A stretch of 64,000 nt of DNA from Sphingobacterium sp. GVS05A (GTDB taxonomy: Bacteria; Bacteroidota; Bacteroidia; Sphingobacteriales; Sphingobacteriaceae), in assembly GCF_019969845.1 (NCBI RefSeq), contig NZ_JAHXYR010000004.1, positions 124,001 through 188,000 of the forward strand, written 5' to 3'. The notes below the pieces were generated by a model. That model did not search any database. It was not told the origin of the DNA and saw nothing but the letters and a program-made list of their open reading frames with translations. Shown piece by piece: positions 25,735-33,586 of the stretch (the stretch's first letter is position 1; the number at the start of each line of letters is the position of its first letter). The position numbers were made by a program, and so were the translations under genes.

Positions 25735-27978
25735 ATGAAATATATGAAATACCTGGCTTGCACAGGTTTATTGGGGATACTGAGCTGTGCCTCACAGCAG
25801 GATTCGGCTGAAGGTTCTTATGCAAAATCAGTCAATCCTTTTATAGGGACGGATTTTACGGGTAACACCTATCCTGGAGCACAATCGCCCTTTGGTATGG
25901 TACAATTGAGCCCAGATAATGGATTGCCCGGTTGGGATCGTATTTCGGGTTATTTTTATCCCGATAGCACGATTTCGGGCTTTAGTCATACCCATTTAAG
26001 TGGGACGGGAGCTGGGGATCTATATGATATATCGTATATGCCAGTTACATTGCCTTATCATGAGGCCGTGGCGCCTTTGGGTATTCATTCCAAGTTTTCG
26101 CATCAAAACGAACAGGCACATGCGGGGTACTATAAAGTAAAGTTGACAGACTATAATATCGATGTAGAGCTAACGGCAACCCCACGTTGCGGTATCCAAC
26201 GTTATACATTCCCTGAGGCTCAATCGGCTATTTTTTTGGATCTAAAGAAAGCAATGAACTGGGATGCCACAATAGATTCATACATTGAGGTGGTTGATTC
26301 GGTCACTGTGCGTGGCTACCGATTTTCAGAAGGTTGGGCAAGAGGCCAACGTGTCTATTTTGAAACCCGATTTTCAAAGCCGTTTACTGCAGTTCACATC
26401 GATAGCTCGGCGATACAGTCAAGTGTTGACAGCATAACAAAAACGACCAAACGTATTGGTACTGCTTTCAAGGCACGTTTTGATTTTAAAACATCTACTG
26501 GTGAACAAGTAACGCTTAGCACAGCTCTTTCGGGGGTAAGTATGGATGGTGCTTCCAAAAACCTGAAAGCTGAGGTGCCAACAGATGATTTTGATCACTA
26601 TTTAAAACAAGCTGAGAATAACTGGAACAAAGAGCTTGGTAAGATCGCTATTCAGACTACAGACAAAGAAGCTAAAGTAAAGTTCTATACAGCATTGTAC
26701 CATTCGATGTTGGCCCCTACCATATTTGGAGACGTAGATGGGGCTTATTTTGGTGCGGATAGAAAAATACATCAGGCCGAAGGTTGGACCAATTACAGTA
26801 CTTTTTCGCTTTGGGATACCTATCGTGCTTCACATCCCCTATTTACTTATCTTGATCCAAATCGTGTAAATGATATGGTGAAATCGTTTATTGCATTTTA
26901 CGAACAGCATGGTCGCTTGCCCGTATGGAATATCTATGGCAGTGAAACTGATATGATGATTGGCAATCATGCAATCCCAGTTATTGTGGACGCTTATTTG
27001 AAAGGAATAGGTGATTTTGATGTCAATAAAGCACTGGAAGCTTGTGTGGCAACAGCAAACATAGACAACTATAGAGGTATTGGGTTGTATAAAAAGCTGG
27101 GTTATGTACCTTATGATGTTGTGGATAAACACAATGCGGAGAACTGGTCTTTGTCACGCACACTCGAATATGCATTTGATGATCATTGTATTGCGGTTAT
27201 GGCGGATAAGATGAGGAACAAGGCGGTGGCAACTACGTTTTTTGCAAGAGCAAAAAATTATAAAAATGTCTATAATCCCGCTACATCATTTATGCAGCCG
27301 CGTGACAGTCATGGTGCTTTTGTAACGCCATTTGATCCAGAGGAATATAGTGCACATATCTGTGAAAGCAATGCTTGGCAATACTTCTGGTCTGTTCAAC
27401 ATGATATTCCGGGATTGATCAATCTCGTCGGCGGAAATGAACGCTTTGGGCAGAAATTGGATAGCATGTTTACCTTCCACCCATCGGACACCAGTAAACT
27501 GCCTATTTTCAGTACGGGCATGATTGGACAATATGCACATGGAAATGAACCAAGTCATCACGCTATATATTTGTTTAACGCGATTGGGCAACCATGGAAA
27601 ACACAGCAATATGCCGCTGAAGTGATGGAAAAACTTTATCTAAATAATCCGTCAGGGTTAAGCGGGAATGATGATTGCGGACAGATGTCTGCTTGGTATG
27701 TACTCAGTGCGCTGGGTTTTTATCCAGTAGATCCAGTGAGTGGAAGGTATGAAATCGGTACGCCATTGTTTGAACATAGCGAATTTAAACTTGCGAATGG
27801 GAAAAAGTTTACTGTCAAAGCGGATCATGTAAATAAAACCAATATTTACATCCAGTCGGTTACTTTGGATGGAAAGCCTCTTGAAACAAGTTATATCACA
27901 CATGAGCAGATCATGTCTGGAGCTACCCTTGTTTTCCATATGGGAAGCAAACCTGGTCCGGTGTGGTACAAAAAATAG
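25735..27978 (+). CDS. GH92 family glycosidase, lipoprotein (putative alpha-mannosidase)
   Basis: 747-aa enzyme. Unlike the two preceding GH92 proteins it starts with a lipoprotein signal (LLGILSCAS, Cys near residue 18), so it is anchored in a membrane, probably the outer one. GH92 features are SVNPFIGTDFTGNTYPGAQSPFGMVQLSPD, FSHTHLSGTGAGD, FSLWDTYRASHPL, GNHAIPVIVDAYLKG, ESNAWQYFWSVQHDIPGLI and GNDDCGQMSAWYVLSALGFYPV. The last gene of the pair, it is followed by a strong terminator. A cell-surface or periplasmic trimming role on mannose-rich glycans is inferred. Confidence 0.9.
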   Translation: MKYMKYLACTGLLGILSCASQQDSAEGSYAKSVNPFIGTDFTGNTYPGAQSPFGMVQLSPDNGLPGWDRISGYFYPDSTISGFSHTHLSGTGAGDLYDISYMPVTLPYHEAVAPLGIHSKFSHQNEQAHAGYYKVKLTDYNIDVELTATPRCGIQRYTFPEAQSAIFLDLKKAMNWDATIDSYIEVVDSVTVRGYRFSEGWARGQRVYFETRFSKPFTAVHIDSSAIQSSVDSITKTTKRIGTAFKARFDFKTSTGEQVTLSTALSGVSMDGASKNLKAEVPTDDFDHYLKQAENNWNKELGKIAIQTTDKEAKVKFYTALYHSMLAPTIFGDVDGAYFGADRKIHQAEGWTNYSTFSLWDTYRASHPLFTYLDPNRVNDMVKSFIAFYEQHGRLPVWNIYGSETDMMIGNHAIPVIVDAYLKGIGDFDVNKALEACVATANIDNYRGIGLYKKLGYVPYDVVDKHNAENWSLSRTLEYAFDDHCIAVMADKMRNKAVATTFFARAKNYKNVYNPATSFMQPRDSHGAFVTPFDPEEYSAHICESNAWQYFWSVQHDIPGLINLVGGNERFGQKLDSMFTFHPSDTSKLPIFSTGMIGQYAHGNEPSHHAIYLFNAIGQPWKTQQYAAEVMEKLYLNNPSGLSGNDDCGQMSAWYVLSALGFYPVDPVSGRYEIGTPLFEHSEFKLANGKKFTVKADHVNKTNIYIQSVTLDGKPLETSYITHEQIMSGATLVFHMGSKPGPVWYKK

Positions 27979-28010
27979 TCAGAAGCAATATCATTGTTTT
28001 TGTCAACAGA

Positions 28011-28046
28011 ACCTCCAATAAGTTAACAGTTATTGGAGGTTTTTTT
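28011..28046 (+). terminator. Intrinsic terminator after the GH92 pair
   Basis: Perfect 11-bp stem ACCTCCAATAA/TTATTGGAGGT with an 8-nt loop, followed by seven T, 32 bp after the GH92 stop codon. The convergent GNAT gene ends 14 bp beyond it. Confidence 0.88.
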
Positions 28047-28059
28047 GCGAATAGCAATA

Positions 28060-28602
28060 CTATTCAAGGTTTTTATAAAAGTAGGTTGTACTACAGGGGC
28101 TACCATTAGGAAAAAGTGCATAATTTGGAATGTTTCCCACGACCTTCCAGCCACGTTTTAAGTACAAAGCATGAGCCGGGCTATCTGTTACAGTATCTAA
28201 TACCAGTAGTGATTTTCTCATTTTTTTCGCAATTAATTCCAGATGTTGCAATAAATTTTCCGCTATACCAAGACGTCGAAAAGCGGAATGCACCAACATT
28301 TTTGCTACGTCCGCCCGATGAGGCTGATTTTGGGGAAGGTCTATTTGTAATTGCACGGTCCCAACGATCTGGTCCGATGAGCTGTCTTTTGCAACAAGTA
28401 GCACTGTTTTTTCTTGCTGGACCTTTGCCAGGACACTGTTCCAGAATTCACTCGCTTTTTCTTCGCTTAAGTCCTGCATAAATCCCACTGAGGCCCCTCC
28501 TTGGACAATATCCAATGTTAATGCGACCAGGTCGGAAACGGCTATGTTATTTGCTTCCTTTAATTCTTCAATGTGGATACTTCTCTTATCAGAAATAAGC
28601 AT
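28060..28602 (-). CDS. GNAT family N-acetyltransferase
   Basis: 180-aa cytoplasmic acetyltransferase. Strand 4 and motif A read ADVAKMLVHSAFRRLGIAENLLQHLE, where R-R-L-G-I-A is the acetyl-CoA pyrophosphate loop. Motif B follows with LVLDTVTDSPAHALYLKRGWKVVGNIPNYALFPNG, the usual alpha-4 and beta-6/7 hairpin. It resembles streptothricin or phosphinothricin-type GNATs, but the acceptor cannot be told. ATG start at 28602. It sits 40 bp downstream of the DUF1877 gene on the same strand. Confidence 0.85.
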   Translation of the reverse strand: MLISDKRSIHIEELKEANNIAVSDLVALTLDIVQGGASVGFMQDLSEEKASEFWNSVLAKVQQEKTVLLVAKDSSSDQIVGTVQLQIDLPQNQPHRADVAKMLVHSAFRRLGIAENLLQHLELIAKKMRKSLLVLDTVTDSPAHALYLKRGWKVVGNIPNYALFPNGSPCSTTYFYKNLE

Positions 28603-28642
28603 AGTTATTTTATGGTTTTTATTAGCGTGAAATAGTCGCTCT

Positions 28643-29146
28643 TTAATTGAGAAATAGGATTACTGCTTCATGATGTAAGGCGGCCATCTGATAAAATGCT
28701 TTTAGGTCTTCGAAGTATTGAAGCAGATAATCTAATGCATTTTCCTCCTCCCAGATATCTGGGTATATATCTTTTTCAAGCATAGTGGCCGGATCGAAAC
28801 GTTGCGTTAATTCATCTATAGAAATTTCCTTTAACGCTAAAGCAATCTGTCTGGTTTGTTCTATATCTGTATAGGTTGCTGGGCCATAGCCCATGTCCTG
28901 ATTGCGATCAATGTCATTAGGACCAACTAATAGCCAGGATAAGGGTGGAGAGGCCTGATCGTATGTGCCGATTGATTCTCCTGTCAATAAAAAGAAAATA
29001 CCTTCCCAAGCTTTGTCAATATCTATCAAATTGTCCAAATGTATAGCTTCTTTGCTATATACCATTTTGCTTAATGAATGACTATCAGTGAGAAAACTAT
29101 TCAATGTTTCCAAATTGACACGAAGGAAATTTTGTACCATGCTCAT
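28643..29146 (-). CDS. DUF1877 (YfbM-like) family protein
   Basis: 167-aa soluble protein. The DUF1877 pattern is recognisable: DIDKAWEGIFFLLTGE near residue 43, then SPPLSWLLVG, DMGYGPATYTDIEQTRQIALAL and a C-terminal YLLQYFEDLKAFYQMAALHHEAVILFL. The function of this family is not known. ATG start, normal length. It is upstream of the GNAT gene and probably co-transcribed with it. Confidence 0.85.
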   Translation of the reverse strand: MSMVQNFLRVNLETLNSFLTDSHSLSKMVYSKEAIHLDNLIDIDKAWEGIFFLLTGESIGTYDQASPPLSWLLVGPNDIDRNQDMGYGPATYTDIEQTRQIALALKEISIDELTQRFDPATMLEKDIYPDIWEEENALDYLLQYFEDLKAFYQMAALHHEAVILFLN

Positions 29147-29239
29147 GATCTTTCGATTTTGGTTGACTGCTTTTTGTTTTCTGGTTTACAGAAGGATGTA
29201 ACACTGTTGGTTGTATTGAAAATATGATCTGCAGAAATA

Positions 29240-29473
29240 TTAATTATTGCTCCGTGTAAATGCAAAATAAATAACATAAAACCACCCCAAGATACCATGG
29301 ATCAGTGCCCAGAGAATAGATTTGTTGCGGTCCCACGAAGTGACGACGGCAATGACAGAACCAAGTCCAATTCCAGATTGCGTAATTGTTTGGGTAGTTG
29401 AACGGCTAATTTCTTGTCCGAAAACCATGCTCGACATTCCGATGAACATGATCAATAAAGCTAATTGTTTCAT
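29240..29473 (-). CDS. Small exported membrane protein, unknown
   Basis: 77-aa protein. Residues 1-19 form a signal peptide ending MVFGQ. After a Ser/Thr-rich stretch comes a hydrophobic segment IGLGSVIAVVTSW, then a second one, ILWALIHGILGWFYVIYFAF, ending in RSNN. Similar two-helix small proteins occur in Bacteroidota, but I cannot name a function. It starts at an ATG on the minus strand and has its own 80-bp upstream gap. Confidence 0.65.
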   Translation of the reverse strand: MKQLALLIMFIGMSSMVFGQEISRSTTQTITQSGIGLGSVIAVVTSWDRNKSILWALIHGILGWFYVIYFAFTRSNN

Positions 29474-29553
29474 CTGTATAAATTATTTATAAGTGTTGGT
29501 CTCATCAGTATAAATGAGCTCGTTTCACTCGGTTTGAATAAATCATGATGGTT

Positions 29554-29784
29554 TCATCGTGTTTTATTCAGTTCTTTTTTTGATTCGTCATCGATTTTCT
29601 TGACTCGTCTAAAATTATCGGTCTTCTGATTTGGTCTATATTCTTTTTCTAAGTTCCGTAATTCTTCCTTAAGAAACAAGCTGTTGCGCTTGACTTGTTT
29701 TACAGTATTTGCTAATCGGGTAATTATCGACCCTATTGTTTGGGGTAAAATTGTACCCAAATGATAGCGAATCTTAAAAAACAT
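29554..29784 (-). CDS. Possible small basic protein, unknown
   Basis: 76-aa frame with an ATG start. A hydrophobic-amphipathic N-terminal third (FFKIRYHLGTILPQTIGSII) is followed by a highly charged, probably helical tail rich in K, E and R. I recognise no family. Its 5' end does not overlap the lipoprotein gene if that gene starts at 29851. Coding status is uncertain. Confidence 0.3.
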   Translation of the reverse strand: MFFKIRYHLGTILPQTIGSIITRLANTVKQVKRNSLFLKEELRNLEKEYRPNQKTDNFRRVKKIDDESKKELNKTR

Positions 29785-29850
29785 GCAACGAATATTAACT
29801 GCCTTAAAGAGCTTGTTTTGAAAATACGTTATTTGTTAAAAAATCGAGAT

Positions 29851-30354
29851 ATGAGAATTATTATTTTGACATTAATCATCAGTACATTCGCATTGACATC
29901 CTGTGGTAGTAATTTGGACTTCGGATATAATGAGAAGATTGCCGGCCTTTTCTATAGTTGTAAAGAAAAGTTGGATGAAAGCTACAATAAATTGTTGGAA
30001 GGAGAATATGATGCGGATAAAACGGATGAATTATCCTACGAAATGAAGCTAAAAGAGGTGCAGGCGCTGAGCAGCTATGTCAAAGGAATAAAGAGTGAAG
30101 TCAATGCATTAAAGCCTAGTGAAGCGGCGACAAGCTTCCATTTGACTACAATAGCTTACATGACGAGAATTGTGGATGGTTATGGTACGTTGTTGGTCAA
30201 ATATGTGGATGAGCAGAAAAAAGGTGCTAGACAGGCCTTATTACGAGATATTACAGATGAAAAAGCTAAAATAGCAGTCTTGGCAGATACTTGTTTGGAG
30301 AAACAGGTTGAGTTTTTAAATAAGGTGGGGATAAAGGTTGCTGCTGCGCAATAA
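29851..30354 (+). CDS. Hypothetical lipoprotein
   Basis: 167-aa lipoprotein. The leader MRIIILTLIISTFALTSC ends in a lipobox Cys (residue 18). The mature part is helical and charged (CKEKLDESYNKLLEGEYDADKTDELSYEMKLKEVQALSSYVKGIK), probably a helical bundle. No known domain is recognised. The ATG at 29851 is chosen because it opens the signal peptide; an ATG at 29761 in the same frame would place 30 residues before it. It is followed 29 bp later by a second lipoprotein gene. Confidence 0.7.
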   Translation: MRIIILTLIISTFALTSCGSNLDFGYNEKIAGLFYSCKEKLDESYNKLLEGEYDADKTDELSYEMKLKEVQALSSYVKGIKSEVNALKPSEAATSFHLTTIAYMTRIVDGYGTLLVKYVDEQKKGARQALLRDITDEKAKIAVLADTCLEKQVEFLNKVGIKVAAAQ

Positions 30355-30383
30355 GATAATTAATGAAACATAATTTTTAGCCA

Positions 30384-31262
30384 ATGAGAACGTGCTTAAC
30401 AATTGATAAGTTTTATTTAATGCTGGTTTTACTTCTACTTGTTGTATCCTGTAAAAGTAAAGCCATAAAACAAGCTATCAGGCCTCTCAATCAACAGGAA
30501 ACTGTACGACCGGATTGGCTGGCTCATAAGTATGATCGAGTAATGAAGATTGAGGATCGTCAGGTGGCACGATTAGAGGGCAATTATCTATTGGATCTGC
30601 CATTGCAGTTTAACGAAGATTCAATAGATGTATTTTATTTGAGCGCAGAGATCCCAATAGAACTTTTCAAGAAGTCTTCGGCGTTTTATCCCGAATTGCA
30701 AAAATTTATTCTTATTGTTCCTGATTGGAAGTTTTACAGCGAAGTCAGTAAAATGGCTTCAAAAAGTGGAATGTGCGTGGAACCAGAAACGACAAATTTT
30801 TATTACTATATCAGACGGGAAGAGGATAATGTTAAAGTTGATAGCATCCGGCTTGGGGGACTAGAAAATCCAACGATTGATTTTGCTAAACCTATATTGC
30901 CGGAAAACCTATTAACAGTATATTGGAAGGAAAGCTATGGTTCCGTCTGCTGCCCTCGTGATCCGATGTGGGATATCGCCGATCAGGATAGCTCTTTTAT
31001 CCGAGGTTTTGAGGAAAGAAATAAATTCAAGGTAACTACAGGGCGATATATTCAAATGCAAGGAAAAGAAGGTGAAAATAGTATATATTATACATTGCCA
31101 GGATTGACAACAGCACAGCGATTACAATTTTTGCTTGAGAAGCGTGCACAATGGAGATTAATTAGCGAAGCCAAGAAAATGCCGCTTTCAACGAAATTGT
31201 TTACACCTCAATTGCAGCAGATGATAACAACAGGTTTTAACAAGCTTGAAGAAATGCCGTAG
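30384..31262 (+). CDS. Hypothetical lipoprotein
   Basis: 292-aa lipoprotein with leader MRTCLTIDKFYLMLVLLLLVVSC (lipobox Cys at 23). The mature part has no recognised domain. It contains a vicinal Cys pair in SVCCPRDPMW, near a run of aromatic residues, and another Cys in SGMCVEP, which could form disulfides. It starts 29 bp after the previous lipoprotein gene in the same direction, so the two are likely co-transcribed. Confidence 0.72.
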   Translation: MRTCLTIDKFYLMLVLLLLVVSCKSKAIKQAIRPLNQQETVRPDWLAHKYDRVMKIEDRQVARLEGNYLLDLPLQFNEDSIDVFYLSAEIPIELFKKSSAFYPELQKFILIVPDWKFYSEVSKMASKSGMCVEPETTNFYYYIRREEDNVKVDSIRLGGLENPTIDFAKPILPENLLTVYWKESYGSVCCPRDPMWDIADQDSSFIRGFEERNKFKVTTGRYIQMQGKEGENSIYYTLPGLTTAQRLQFLLEKRAQWRLISEAKKMPLSTKLFTPQLQQMITTGFNKLEEMP

Positions 31263-31369
31263 CAGGTAAGAAAATAATGTTGAGTCGAAGATTTCCGTTT
31301 TTAAAATGTATCTGTTTAAAGTATATGGGGTATATAACATTTGATAAATAAGCATAATTTTGAAATAGT

Positions 31370-32116
31370 ATGAGAATAAACAATCCATATAAAATTGTAG
31401 GTATAGTGGCAACAATTGTACTTATGGGCGGCTCTTGTCGGGGACAGGATGCAACCAAAGCTGTTAAAGAAGGTGTTGAAGAGGCTGTTTTACTTATCGG
31501 TCAATTACCGGGAAAGTATAATATGGCAGAAGACATTTGGGAAAATCCAGATACTGCTTACGAACAATTTATACGATTTGATGGCGAAAGTCTTGCGACT
31601 TTCCATCGAACGGATGCTAATGGCGATTTAGGAACTGTTGGCATTGTTGATAAAACAGGAAAGGTTATTGTACAGCCCAACTATTTCAGTACTACGACAA
31701 AACCACATTTTGGCTTTTTTGAAGTACAAGATAGTAAACAACGTGTAGGGTTGATCAATGAGAAAGGAGTGGAGGTTGTTCCGCCTCAGTATGAGTCTAT
31801 CTTTTTGGATGCCAGTCTTATGGCGATTGATAGTGCGATTATCAAAGTTTCGAAAGATGGCAAACAAGGATTTATTGATCATAACGGCGCTATTGCGGTT
31901 CCTTTTAAATATCAGGTTTTGGATGTTGTGGGTAAAAATAGAATCATGTATATGGAATCACCACAGCATTGGGGATTGATGGACTACAACAGTAAAATAT
32001 TAACCGATCCTGTTTTTACATTTAGCAATATTTTTGTCGACGGAAAAACGGTATTGCAACAGGCCGATGGCGAAGAGTATACACTCTATGAAGATGGGAA
32101 AATCGTTAAGAAATAA
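31370..32116 (+). CDS. WG-repeat lipoprotein
   Basis: 248-aa protein with an N-terminal leader ending in a lipobox-like MGGSC (Cys near 23). The mature part carries at least four WG/KWG-type beta repeats: VGIVDKTGKVIVQPNY, VGLINEKGVEVVPPQYE, QGFIDHNGAIAVPFKY and WGLMDYNSKILTDPVF. Such repeats form a propeller-like or solenoid binding surface; the ligand is unknown. It is the third lipoprotein gene in a row on this strand and is followed by a terminator. Confidence 0.8.
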   Translation: MRINNPYKIVGIVATIVLMGGSCRGQDATKAVKEGVEEAVLLIGQLPGKYNMAEDIWENPDTAYEQFIRFDGESLATFHRTDANGDLGTVGIVDKTGKVIVQPNYFSTTTKPHFGFFEVQDSKQRVGLINEKGVEVVPPQYESIFLDASLMAIDSAIIKVSKDGKQGFIDHNGAIAVPFKYQVLDVVGKNRIMYMESPQHWGLMDYNSKILTDPVFTFSNIFVDGKTVLQQADGEEYTLYEDGKIVKK

Positions 32117-32134
32117 TTGTTGTCCTGAAGTAAG

Positions 32135-32167
32135 AAAGTGCTATTTCCAGAGTGGGAATAGCACTTT
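32135..32167. terminator. Bidirectional terminator after the WG-repeat gene
   Basis: A 14-bp stem with one G-U pair (AAAGTGCTATTTCC pairing with GGGAATAGCACTTT) and a 5-nt loop. It lies in the gap between convergent genes and serves the WG-repeat transcript and possibly the cyclotransferase transcript. Confidence 0.75.
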
Positions 32168-32220
32168 AATGAATAAACTGTCTTTATGATTGTGTACATC
32201 TTAAGCTAACAAGTGATTAG

Positions 32221-33321
32221 TTAATCCAGTAGCTGTATTTCAAATATTTTGTCCCAATTTTTTCCTGTGAGAAAAAAGGTATTTGATTTTTTATTGTACG
32301 CAATTCCGTTTAATACATCCAGATCAACATGTTGTGTCACGTTTTCCCGTAATTTGGAAAGATCGACTAAACCTTCGATAGCCCCTGTTTTTGGGTCGAT
32401 GATACCCATGACATCTTCCATAAAGAAATTAGCATAAATCTTTCCTTTTACCCATTCCATTTCGTTTATCTGGTTAACGATTTTCTCATTTGTGGCAACA
32501 CGGATATAATCAATTTTGGAAAAATCATTAGGATTGAGTAAATAGATATTTTCTGAACCGTCAGACATATACAAATTTTTGCCATCGGAGGTCAACCCCC
32601 ATCCTTCCATGTTTTTGAAATATGGCAGTGTTTTTATTGTCTTTAATGTTGTCACATCATAGACATAGGCAAGATTGCTTTTGTAGGTCAATTGATATAA
32701 TTTCCCATTTAATATGGTGGCACCTTCACCAAATATTGAATCGGCTAATTCGATCTTTTTGATTGGTTGTCCTGTGGTGGGGTTTACAATGCGGATACTT
32801 GACTTACCTTTATTTCCACTTAACCCAACGCCATTGCCCGTACTTTCCATCAAGTTTTCTCCAAAGAACTCTAGCCCTTGTGTGAAAGCTTTAATATCAT
32901 GTGGGTAGGTATTAACAATTCGGTACTTTAAAATTCGAGGTGGGTTTGATGGTAAATAGTCTATGTTTACTGTGTTTTCTTCGCATTTTCCAGCATTAAA
33001 TACAACCGCCTTAATGATTTGCTTGCCAAATTTCTCTCCTGATAATCTATATGTTACTTTATTGTTTTCTGTGACTTTAGCAATCGGGTAATCATTGATA
33101 TAATAAAGGATGGAATCAATTTTTACATGAGGTGTATTTGTAATCTGAAACGATAATTCTTCATTTGTTGTATAATCTTGTTTAATCCCCTCGAAGCTAA
33201 AGCTTGGATTATTTTTTGGTAAGTTATCTGGAGACGGTGATGTTGTTTTTTTACCGTTTTCTCCGCATCCTATAAAAAGAGATGCTACTGTTAGCAAAAA
33301 TAGTGAAGAAGTTGTTTTCAT
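32221..33321 (-). CDS. Glutaminyl-peptide cyclotransferase (plant/bacterial type), lipoprotein
   Basis: 366-aa lipoprotein (leader ending SLFIGC, Cys at 19). Residues about 25-130 are a beta-sandwich-like extension. From about 135 the glutamine cyclotransferase propeller begins: NTYPHDIKAFTQGLEFFGENLMESTG, then IELADSIFGEGATILNGKLYQLTY, EGWGLTSDGKNLYMSDGSENIYLLNP, INEMEWVKGKIYANFFMEDVMGIIDP and LNGIAYNKKSNTFFLTGKNWDKIFEIQL. This family converts N-terminal Gln into pyroglutamate, here in the periplasm. It stands alone on the minus strand, convergent with the WG-repeat gene. Confidence 0.88.
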   Translation of the reverse strand: MKTTSSLFLLTVASLFIGCGENGKKTTSPSPDNLPKNNPSFSFEGIKQDYTTNEELSFQITNTPHVKIDSILYYINDYPIAKVTENNKVTYRLSGEKFGKQIIKAVVFNAGKCEENTVNIDYLPSNPPRILKYRIVNTYPHDIKAFTQGLEFFGENLMESTGNGVGLSGNKGKSSIRIVNPTTGQPIKKIELADSIFGEGATILNGKLYQLTYKSNLAYVYDVTTLKTIKTLPYFKNMEGWGLTSDGKNLYMSDGSENIYLLNPNDFSKIDYIRVATNEKIVNQINEMEWVKGKIYANFFMEDVMGIIDPKTGAIEGLVDLSKLRENVTQHVDLDVLNGIAYNKKSNTFFLTGKNWDKIFEIQLLD

Positions 33322-33534
33322 TTTTGTAAAGCTTGAAGATAGGGGGATTTATTTTATACTTAAAGAAAGATAAATATAATTTCAAAAGAAACCTAAATCA
33401 TTGCTGAAAAAGATTCAGTACGAAAAACAATTAAGTTGTTTTGCTCTAAAATAGTATTGAAGATCTTGTTGCGGGAATTAGCTATACCGAATATGTGGGG
33501 GAATAGAATCTGGAGCAGCAGCATTTTGGTAATT

Positions 33535-33574
33535 AGGTTTGAGCGACACGAAATAATTTCGTGGGCTCAAACCT
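33535..33574 (-). terminator. Long hairpin after the SusD gene of locus 1
   Basis: Outer stem AGGTTTGAGC/GCTCAAACCT (33535-33544 with 33565-33574) and inner stem CACGAAAT/ATTTCGTG, giving a nearly continuous hairpin 12 bp after the susD stop. The U-run is poor on the minus strand and better on the plus strand, so it may act as an RNA stabiliser as well as a terminator. Confidence 0.6.
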
Positions 33575-33586
33575 TTATTGTTGTTT

